This document shows, piece after piece, positions 51,321 to 60,246 of a stretch of DNA of 64,000 nt. The stretch is from positions 8,680,001-8,744,000 of the forward strand of contig NW_020621936.1 in NCBI RefSeq assembly GCF_003573695.1, given 5' to 3'. This stretch comes from Papaver somniferum (lineage: Eukaryota > Streptophyta > Magnoliopsida > Ranunculales > Papaveraceae). The first letter of the stretch is position 1. Every line of letters begins with the position of its first letter. A program made the translations under genes and the position numbers. The notes beneath the pieces were generated by a model, which was not told the origin of the DNA, searched no databases, and worked only from the letters and a program-made list of their open reading frames with translations.

Positions 51321-52726
51321 GCTTCTTATCTAGTTCTATCTTCTTGAATTGTTTCACCTTTATTATTTCTTGCGAATAATATTCTTCAACCAACTTTAGA
51401 ATTAATTTTCTCTTTTAGTATTTTGCTGGCGAGAAAGATAATGCCTCTTGTTTACTGATTCCCATACTTGCCTCTCATTATTTTTCTTGCGAGAAATGAT
51501 CTGTTATGAATACTTACAAATATTTGGTTTTGTCATGTGGTCTTATTTTGCCTTCCTAATTAAAGGTCTTATTATGCCAACTCTTGTCGTTGCGACAAAA
51601 TCGCAGGACGTCCTTGCACTTTCATGCAAAAACCCATTGATTTTGCCTTAACTTTTTCTTTTGTATTATTGCCTCTTCAGGAATGTTGCGACAATATGAT
51701 AGGCCTAAATTTTCTTGCGAAAATAAAGCCTCATTACATTGCCGTCTTGCGACGAAATCGCAGGACGTCTTCGCACTTTCATGCGAAAACCCATTGATCT
51801 CGTCTTATCTTTTTCTCTAGTATTATTGCCTCTTCAGGATTGTTGCACATATATGACAAGCCTTAATACCCTTTCGAGTAAAAAGCCTCATGACATTTGC
51901 GTCTTAAGACACTTATCATCTCCCTAATGGAGGGTGCCGCCCTTATCTCGCCCTGGTTGCCCCTTCAAGGAGGTGTACTTCTACCATACAAGGCTATATC
52001 CTCCCATACATTCTTAACAACAACCAGTTGTTTTCGCAGCCTCTTATCCCTTTTACCTATAGGGTTTATGGTTACGAGACTGCACCCTAAGTGGGGTTTT
52101 CTTCGGGCCGAGTGCAGTATAAGCCAAGACTTGTCAAGAATGGCAAGGTACGCTCCAGACGCCCCTGGCACTCTTGACTCAACCGTGTACCTCGGCGCCT
52201 TGATCAGATTCTGCATTCCTTGGGAGAGTCCTTATTACCTTAGTCGCCCAACCTAAGTCATATGCTTAAGCTGAGAATCCAAGGTGCCTCTCCCGGATGG
52301 GCTTTATTGACCCCAAATCTCCATGACTCAGTTTCCGGTGGCGGTGTAGCCTTTCCCTGAGCCATGCAACAGGTACCCCCTTATATGACGTACTTTAGGT
52401 CTTACATTTGCCTCTTGTGAAATTTTATTCGCGAACTAGGGTGTACGCCATAAAGGTTCGCCCCTTTATTTTATGTCATTGTTCTATGATTATCTCTGCG
52501 AAAGCTTCGCACATCATGATCTTGTTTTGATATGAATAATCTCGCAACTATTCTTTCAGAATCCATAACTTCTCAAAGCTTCTTACGGATAATATCTTTT
52601 TAAGTACAATCTGTTCTATGGTCTGTCAAGTCTATGACCAACATCTCTACCTTCTGGATCCATTAATTTATAATCTCCTGTTCCAACTATCTCCTTAATG
52701 ATGTAAGGTCCATCCCATTTTTTCGC
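51321..52726 (-). other. Left-arm non-coding region and integrase tail (inverted)
   Basis: It mirrors 54058-55465. A block with TCGCAGGACGT and GCGAAAACCCATTGAT-type sequence occurs twice with a period near 157 bases (51601 and 51758). From about 52590 to 52726 the minus strand reads the integrase C-terminus (KWDGPYIIKEIVGTGAYKL). Other frames here are unsupported. Confidence 0.55.
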
Positions 52727-54201
52727 TCGTTGAAGAATTGTCAGCGAAAATCCCAAAAATAAAATGGAGACACATTTCAAGGAAGGATAACAGACTCGCA
52801 GACGCTTTTTCTTTCATCTCAAGCATGATGACAGATCCAACTGCGAGATGCATAAAAATATAAACACTTCTGTCACCATCAATCAATAAAGAAGAAGAAG
52901 AAATGGACGTGATGATAATAGACGGTGGAGAAGAAGAACAAACGAACAATATCGAAGATTGGAGAACAGAACTTCATGCATATTTGGCGAAAGGAAAAAC
53001 ACCAAGAAATATATTGGAACCACACAAGTTAAAAAGCCGCGCAACAAATTATGAATTAAGAGATGGGCTGCTATACCGAAAATCCTTTAGTGGACCATCA
53101 CTCAGATGTTTGACACGAGAAGAAGGATAAAAGGTGCTAAAAATGTTACATAGTGGGGACGCTGGCAATCATAGTGGGGGAAGATCTTTGGCACATAGAG
53201 CAAAAATTCAAGGCTATTATTGGCCATACATGCACGAAGATGCAAAACAAATATCAAGACGTTGCGAAGATTTTCAGCGGCATGGAAAGAAAATACATGC
53301 ACCTGGAGCACCATTGTCATCTTCAACCAGTGTGTGGCCTTTTGGAAACTGGGGCTTAGATATTGTGGGGCCATTTTTACCAGGATCTGGACAAAGAAGA
53401 TACTTAATAGTCGCAACAGATTATTTCACAAAATGGACAGAAGTGAAGGCAGTACAGCATATTCGCGACAAAGATATCTTTACATTCATATTCGAAAATA
53501 TCATTTGCAGATTCGGAATTCCTGCGCAATTGGTATCTGATAATGGGAAACAATTTGGAGGACAAAACATAGAAATGTTACTTAATGCATTTAAGATAAA
53601 ACGTGGAAAGTCTACTCCTTTGTATCCACAAGCTAATGGGCAGGTAGAGGCAACAAACAAAACAATTGCAGATATATTAAAGAAGAAATTAGAAGGACAT
53701 CATAGAGCATGGTGAAACAAGTACATAATGCAATATGGGCTTATAATACAACTAGAAGAGAAGCTACTGGAATGTCATCCTTTTGTTTAACATACGGAGT
53801 TGAAGCGGTGTTACCAACATAAGTTTTTATTCCGACAACAAAGAGAGAAGCTTGGGAGAAAAATCTTAGTGCGGGTTTGATATTAAGCAAACTTGATGAA
53901 TTAGAAGAAAAAAGAGAAAGAGTTTTACAACATATGGAGAATTATCAGCGAAGATTAGCCTGAGAATATAATAAACGTGTCAAAGTACGCGAATTCCATC
54001 CAGGAGATTTAGTTCTGCGAGAGACACCAATATATCAGCGAGAAAATGGTGGAAAGTTAGCGAAAAAATGGGATGGACCTTACATCATTAAGGAGATAGT
54101 TGGAACGGGAGCTTATAAATTAATGGATCCAGAAGGTAGAGATGTTGGTCATAGACTTGACAGACCATGGAACAGATTGTACTTAAGAAGATATTATCCG
54201 T
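52727..54201 (+). pseudogene. Pol fragment: RNase H end and integrase
   Basis: The frame enters RNase H at EELSAKIPKIKWRHISRKDN, with NRLADAFS as its C-terminal ADxxS motif, and passes an in-frame TAA near 52862. Integrase follows: linker DWRTELHAYLAKGKTPR, then LRDGLLYRKSF and a stop at 53128-53130. Next come a zinc-finger region (YWPYMHEDAKQISRRCEDFQ), the DDE core with Asp in WGLDIVGPF, Asp in VSDNGKQF and Glu in ANGQVEATN, then a one-base loss near 53711. The C-terminal part reads NAIWAYNTTRREATGMS and KKWDGPYIIKEIVGTGAYKL, ending at TAA 54199-54201. Stops, the frameshift and degenerate zinc ligands make it inactive. The RNase H-integrase order fits the Tat lineage. Everything before 54058 is single copy; everything after is in the palindrome. 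Confidence 0.8.
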
Positions 54202-55465
54202 AAGAAGCTTTGAGAAGTTATGGATTCTGAAAGAATAATTGCGAGATTATTCATATCAAAACAAGATCATGATGTGCGAAGCTTTCGCAGAGATAATCAT
54301 AGAACAATGACATAAAAGAAAGGGGCGAACCTTTATGGCGTACACCCTAGTTCGCGAATAAAATTTCGCAAGAGGCAAATGTAAGACCTAAAGTACGTCA
54401 TATAAGGGGGTACCTGTTGCATGGCTCAGGGAAAGGCTACACCGCCACCGGAAACTGAGTCATGGAGATTTGGGGTCAATAAAGCCCATCCGGGAGAGGC
54501 ACCTTGGATTCTCAGCTTAAGCATATGACTTAGGTTGGGAGACTAAGGTAATAAGGACTCTTCCAAGGAGTGCAGAATCTGATCAAGGCGCCGAGGTACA
54601 CGGTTGAGTCAAGAGTGCCAGGGGCGTCTGGAGCGTACCTTGCCATTCTTGACAAGTCTTTGCTTATACTGCACTCGGCCCGAAGAAAACTCCACTTAGG
54701 GTGCAGTATCGTGACCATAAACCCTATAGGTAAAAGGGATAAGAGGCTGCGAAAACAACTGGTTGTTGTTAAGAATGGATGGGAGGAGCTAACCTTGTAT
54801 GGTAGAAGTACGCCTCCTTGAAGGGGCAACCAGGGGGAGATAAGGGCGGCACCCTCCATTAGGGAGCTGATAAGTGTCTTAAGACGCAAATGTCATGAGG
54901 ATTTTTACTCGCAAGGATATTAAGGCTTGTCATATTTGTGCAACAATCCTGAAGAGGAAATAATACTAGAGAAAAGGATAAGACGAGATCAATGGGTTTT
55001 CGCATGAAAGTGTGAAGACGTCCTGCGATTTCGTCGCAAGACGACAATGTAATGGGGCTTTATTTTCGCAAGAAAATTTATGCCTATCATATTGTCGCAA
55101 CATTCCTAAAGAGGCAATAATACACAAGAAAAAGTTAAGGCAAGATCAATGGGTTTTTGCATGAAAGTGCAAGGACGTCCTGCGATTTTGTCGCAATGAC
55201 AAGAGGTGGCATAATAAGACCTTTAATTAGGAAGGAAAAATAAGACCACATGACAAAACCAAATATTTGTAAGTATTCATAACATATCATTTCTCGCAAG
55301 AAAGATAATGATAGGCAAGTATGGGAATCAGTAAACAAGAGGCATTATCTTTCTCGCCGGCAAAATACTAAAAGAGAAAATTAATTCTAAAGTTGGTTGA
55401 AGAATATTATTCGCAAGAAATAATAAAGGTGAAACAATTCAAGAAGATAGAACTAGATAAGAAGC
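54202..55465 (+). other. Right-arm non-coding region after integrase
   Basis: It lies between pol and the antisense gene. It contains the same 157-bp tandem duplication as the left arm (ATGGGTTTTCGCATGAAAG blocks near 54992 and 55149). Frames of 83-119 aa seen in both arms show no domain and probably arise by chance. Confidence 0.5.
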
Positions 55466-57752
55466 TCATGCTTCAGTATTAATTCCAGTAGAAGGAGATA
55501 ATGGACGCTCTTCGCCAATGTTCTCATTATCGTCAATCTCTTTTTCATTTCGATTCTGATCTTCACCAACAATAATTCCTTTGAAAGGGACTTCTTTTTC
55601 GCTGCCACCTTGATTATCGCCAGCAATTACTTCTTTAGAATAGATTTCTTTTTCGTTTTCATCTTGATTAGCACCAGCAGTTGCTTCCTTAGAAGGGATC
55701 TCTTCTCCATCTTCCAGAAGACTATTCTCTCCACCACTTTCATAATCATAATCACTGTCAGCAGGACGAGGAAATTCATCATCATTTACTTCCAAAGGTT
55801 CGATTAATGTAGGAGGAAGAGATTTGGACAATAAAATATCATTTACAAGGACTTCAGCCTGGAGATGAACTTGACGAAGAAGTGCTCTCTGATGATTCCT
55901 ATCTTGAATATCCTTAAAGTAAGCAAGATAATCAAGTCTTCTTTCTGCTCGGTCGCGAGAACCAGTAAGGACAGAGACGAGTAGTGCATTTTCTTTGCGA
56001 ATTTTGGCATATTTAGCCTCCAAAACAGAAATTGAGGAATGAAGAATTTTCTCAGATTCTGCGAAAAGTAGAATACAAAATTTCAGTAAGATGAAGAACT
56101 CAAAAAGATATGACAAAGAAAAGATAGTTAAGGCAGTCAAACTATTATGACTACCTTCCTTTTGCGAAATAAGGTGTTGAATCAAGGTCAGACAACTATT
56201 CTCCCAACGGTCCATTGCATCATCAAATTTATCTCCAACTAAACCTTTAAGTCGAGACTGAAGATTTTTCTCTTTAGAAATAAGAAAGGCATTTTTCTTC
56301 GCAAGAGAAGAATAAGATTCTTCTAATTTGGAATATTGTTCTTTAAGTTGATTCGCCTTTACACTTAAAGCTATTCTACCTTGAATGAGTGTATCTCTTT
56401 CAGCGATAGATGACTCTGTTACTTCTTTAAGTTCATTTCTCAAAGAGCGAAGAGATTGTTCTTGGTCATCACATACTTTTTGAAGGATGCTAAGTTGTTG
56501 CGAAGATATCGCCATCTTATTTAAACAAATCCGCTTCTCTTGAGATAGAGTTTTATTCTCATATGATAAAGATTTCATCCCTAGATTATCTTTAGTTAAG
56601 GAATAAGAGAGGCGAGATATTTCATTACTTAATAAATCTTGCCTCCGAACTAATTGGGTATTTTCATTGGTAATGTTATTTATATGATCAACAGAGTATG
56701 AATAAAGGTTATCTAATTGGTTATATTGATCCATCAAAATCTCTTTATCAACACAGGCTTCTTCAACAGCAGATTCAAATTGATATCTCTCCATTATTCG
56801 TTTTTGTTTTAAGGCTTAACATGCGAAAGAGGGATTTTAAGGATAATTAAATATGGAAAGGATAAAATCATTAGAAAGGCAAATTGAAGACACAGATAAG
56901 GAAATCATACCTCTCAGTTCATCATTCCTCTTGCGAAGATTGTCGCGATCCAGCAAAACATTCTGGAGCTTTTGATTTTCGAGACGAAGAGCATTACACT
57001 CTTTTTCCAAAGTTGTTTGCGAAGCAGCTCTGTCAGAGCCAAAATACTTACTTAGAATTTCGCAAATACCAGACTTGACAGGATCAATGGGAGACTTCTT
57101 GCCATCATCCAGGACCTCAGACAAAACTTTGAAAGCAATATCTATTCCTTCCACGGTTTGTTTCGAAAAAGGAAGAGGCTCAGGTAGAGAACTGGCAATG
57201 ATAGAAGGTTGAGAAACATTATCAATAGGAAGAGAAGAAGTTTCATTCACAGAAGGATTAATAAGGGGGGTTTCAATCATTGAAAGGTCAGTTGAAGAAA
57301 TGAAATCTGAGGCAGCCTTTTCGCGAATTGGAGATAATGATCTAAATTGCGAAGATGTCGCGGGAGATTTAGAAGAGATAAGTAAGTGGAATGGAACATA
57401 GGTTTCAACGGTTTTAAGGTGGCGAGATTTCTTGAGAGGTTTATTGGCATCCTTATCACCCTGCGAATCACAATACAGATAAGAAACAGAGGCAACAATA
57501 TTGTTATTAGAAAAAAATAATGTTTCTTACTACCTTTTGGTTCGCAGACTTTCTTTTGTTTACAACAATCTTAAGCTGCGATTTGGGAATATTAGGGTTC
57601 TGAACCGTAAATTTGGTGTTAGAGGCGTTTTTGCTGAAATAAAAACAGTATGGGAATCACATAAGCAGCATCATCAAATAAAGCAGTAAGCAAGATCAAT
57701 TTCAGCAAAACCCATAAGAAAGAAAAAAGAAAACTAACCTCGATGAATCCAT
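55466..57752 (-). CDS. Spliced antisense gene: coiled-coil protein, 638 aa
   Basis: Function unknown. Exons (minus strand): 57752-57739, 57633-57534, 57460-56911, 56814-56155, 56058-55466, sum 1917 nt, ending TGA. The four introns (105, 73, 96, 96 nt) are all GT-AG and AT-rich. The frame stays open through every junction, with codons split at three of them. Residues 1 to about 60 are basic (NKRKSVNQK, LKKSRHLK, nuclear-signal-like). About 170-420 is rich in heptad-like Leu/Glu/Lys (ECNALRLENQKLQNVLLDRD), indicating a long coiled coil. From about 555 the tail is acidic with three to four repeats of roughly 18 residues (EIPSKEATAGANQDENE, EIYSKEVIAGDNQGGSE, EVPFKGIIVGEDQNRNE). The gene runs opposite to integrase, between pol and the LTR, like the antisense ORFs of Grande and Retand. 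An alternative without intron 4 splicing also stays open. Confidence 0.75.
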
Positions 57753-57984
57753 GAAAAACACCAGCAGGAAGATTAATTCTTAAATTTAAAAAGGAAGAAA
57801 GTTACGAACAGTGAAGATCTACAGAGGGAAAGTATGGAGATGAAGAAGAAATTAAAAAGATTAAAAGAAAAAGAAAGAAGAAAAAGTTGCAATGGCAGAA
57901 TTTATGGAAGAACAATAGAGTTGCAGAGATGAGAGAATAAAAAGAGAAAATAAAGTAAAAAGAAAATGGAAAGAAGAGTAAGAA

Positions 57985-57996
57985 GAATATATAGAG
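57985..57996 (-). promoter_or_regulatory. TATA box of the right-arm antisense gene
   Basis: On the minus strand, TCTCTATATATT lies about 235 bases before the ATG at 57752 and outside the proposed LTR, so the antisense gene appears to have its own promoter. Confidence 0.45.
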
Positions 57997-58181
57997 AAGA
58001 AATAAACACCATTAATACGAAAAGACATGAGCGGTTGAAAAGCAGCGGTTACAGAAGACGTGTCAAGAAATAGATGGAAGAAAAGATACGTGTGATAAAT
58101 GCAGAATATGAAGAGATGGACAGTTGCGGCATTTCTCACATCGTTCTCTACTTCGCAGAGAAGATATGAGAAGAGGCAAGA

Positions 58182-58651
58182 TGTAGGATCAGAATCTCGC
58201 AGCAATAATTCCTTAGCGAAATTATCAGCAACACAACACAACAACGTCACAGAACAATTTCAGAAATGACATAATAAACGAAGTCAACTAAATCATGAGA
58301 AAAATGTGACGGTCCTGCGAAAATTAGAGAGTTTGCGATTTAACATTTGTAAGGTCGCGAGAATGTCGCAAACCATATCCGGAAATAAAGGACATATTAG
58401 CTGTCATCCATTATGTAATTCCCTATAAATAGCCACTCAGTTGTAAAGGAAATGGGGGAGATCTTTTCTGATTGAGAAGCAAGTAAATAGAAGAGAGAAA
58501 ATCTAGAGTAGTGGTTATGCTTGATTCCTTTATCTTTTCTTGTAAGATTGTTCAAAGATTCATCAATAAAAGTTAAGATTGTTAATCTAAAATGAGTTGA
58601 ATATTAATGAAATCTTGTGAGGGGTGTAGTGTAGGATTTCCTGCAACTACA
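58182..58651 (+). repeat. Probable Tat A LTR, right arm
   Basis: It starts TGTAGGATC after a purine-rich AGAAGAGGCAAGA and ends CCTGCAACTACA. It has a TATA box (CCCTATAAATAG at 58421) and an AATAAA near 58565, so U3-R-U5 reads on the plus strand, in the pol direction, and the outer end is U5. Confidence 0.55.
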
Positions 58652-58656
58652 ATTTT
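58652..58656 (+). repeat. Target-site duplication ATTTT, right of Tat A
   Basis: It matches 47930-47934. Removing Tat A plus one copy rejoins the Tat B LTR. Confidence 0.8.
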
Positions 58657-60189
58657 AACCTAATTTGCTCAGTTGCTCATATTAGGTTCGAACTCTTTAC
58701 AAACAATTGGAAGTTCGCTCAAACGACCATCTACTGGTCCCACGACCATCAAGAGCCGGTCTCATGACCTCTTGGTCGGCCCCTCATATTTTCTACATCA
58801 GGTTTTATGATTTGTTGCTCATACGAGCATTATTTCAGTAAATGATTAAATCAAAATTTAATTATTCTTTCACCAACTGGTCCTCAAGAGACTTTGGTAT
58901 TTTCGCTCATTCGAGCATTTGGGCGTTATATGGTGAACCCGTCATCCCATGTAGCCGGTCCCGTGTTGATTTGCAATAAATCATCATTTCGGTAAAATTA
59001 GGGTTTTGAATCCAGAGCTCTGAAGAAACGTGATTCTGTGCAGATTCGAACACTATGATAATTTTATGTTGATTCCATGATTGATATTCATATTTATTGT
59101 GCTCAACTCAGCAGTCAGTAACTTAAATTAACATTTTATTTGTTCCAACTACCAACAATTCACCAAAAGAAAAATATTTGTTCAAACTAGCAATATTTGC
59201 TCGAAACTAGCAATATTCGCTCGAACCGACAATATTTACTCAATTAGCAATATTCACTCAGACTAGCAATATTTGCTCAAATCAAAGAATATTGGTTCAA
59301 CTATCAATATTCAACAATTTAGCAACACATTTTTGCTCGTCTTAGGTTATGATGATACCTCGTCTCAGCAGACACATTAAATTCATGAGTTTCGAAACAT
59401 TTTCTAATCATGTTCAACTCAACAATACATGGACTCATCGTCCCATAAAGTCAGCAACTGACTCCACAATCACGAGATTTCAATCGTGTCACATAGGGGG
59501 ATACTAACTAGGATTTTGGTCTGGTGGTCTACGGCACGTGTGTTCACCCAAGATGAGAATGTGAGCAAGTCGTGCAATCAGCTGGAAGAGTCAGCAAAGT
59601 AGTGGGTGGAAAGTTAACCAAGTCTCCGCACGATGAGTAATTGGTTTTAACATGATTTCCCCATTTCCCATTCTCTAATTCCAGCAACTGTCACACTTCA
59701 TGGGATCATGGTGTTTTCAACTCCGGCATTATAAAATGTCCCTAAATCCTGATTGACAAGACAGAGGTTTTTCGAACAATCGAAGAACATTCGCCAAAAC
59801 GAGTAATTTCTCATCAAAGTTCATACAGACAATCTTTCGTCTACACGAACTCACAGAAATTACTCTCAATCGAGAAAAATTCAATCATTCAGAGCATTTT
59901 CACGCTGAATTCACAACACACCTACAATCTCAGATCACCATTGATCTCACTTATTTCTCAGCTTCCCTCCTACAGATCAACCCATCCTCTCTTGTGACCG
60001 AATTGACTCTGGAACTTCCATTGTTCTTGGTTTAGGCCGGGGTCTTACAGATTGATCTCTCGAACTTAAAGCACTCCCTTCTTGCAGTGCATCTGTGTGA
60101 GGTTCAATATTTCGCTCGGTTCAAGGAGTCTCCACACGGTCGACTCTTCAATTCCGTAAAAACCCGTAAATCATTTTTCCCCACTCACA
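58657..60189 (+). repeat. Tat B 5' LTR, second part
   Basis: It continues the LTR after Tat A. It includes a degenerate GC core near 58735, a short tandem array of ACTAGCAATATTTGCTC-type units (59170-59300), a TATA box (ATTATAAAATG near 59728) and the LTR end CCCCACTCACA just before the PBS. Confidence 0.7.
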
Positions 60190-60192
60190 TAT

Positions 60193-60210
60193 TGGCGACC
60201 ACAGTGGGAG
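60193..60210 (+). promoter_or_regulatory. Primer-binding site of Tat B
   Basis: TTGGCGACCACAGTGGGA lies three bases after the LTR end. TGGCGACCAC-type sites are typical of Tat/Ogre elements and are usually assigned to tRNA-Arg. Confidence 0.65.
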
Positions 60211-60246
60211 GTTAATCACTCGGTTGCAATCTCACGATTTCACAAG

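Larger units (their letters stand above)
47935..58651 (+). mobile_element. Palindromic Tat-like gypsy insertion (Tat A)
   Basis: The left arm (47935 to about 52726) is the reverse complement of the right arm (about 54058-58651). The 1.33-kb spacer encodes the RNase H C-terminus and integrase on the plus strand. Both outer ends are the same LTR terminus (TGTAGTTGCAGG on the left, CCTGCAACTACA on the right), and the unit is flanked by ATTTT duplications. In the right arm the order is integrase C-terminus, 1.25 kb non-coding, antisense gene, purine tract, LTR. The left arm repeats this inverted. No gag, protease, RT or second (U3) end is present. The arms differ by scattered substitutions and indels, so the structure is not a perfect copy. 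Confidence 0.8.

Noticed and set aside
51897..52256. 119- and 83-residue frames in both strands of the Tat A arms (also 54530-54889)
   Set aside because: They appear in both arms only because the arms are copies, overlap each other on opposite strands, and show no domain or codon pattern. The adjacent sequence looks non-coding.
47935..58651. Reading the large inverted repeat as a DNA transposon with long terminal inverted repeats
   Set aside because: The arms contain an integrase C-terminus, a TATA/AATAAA-bearing LTR end and TG/CA termini with a 5-bp duplication, and the spacer encodes RNase H and integrase. These are LTR retrotransposon features and no DDE transposase of a DNA element is present.
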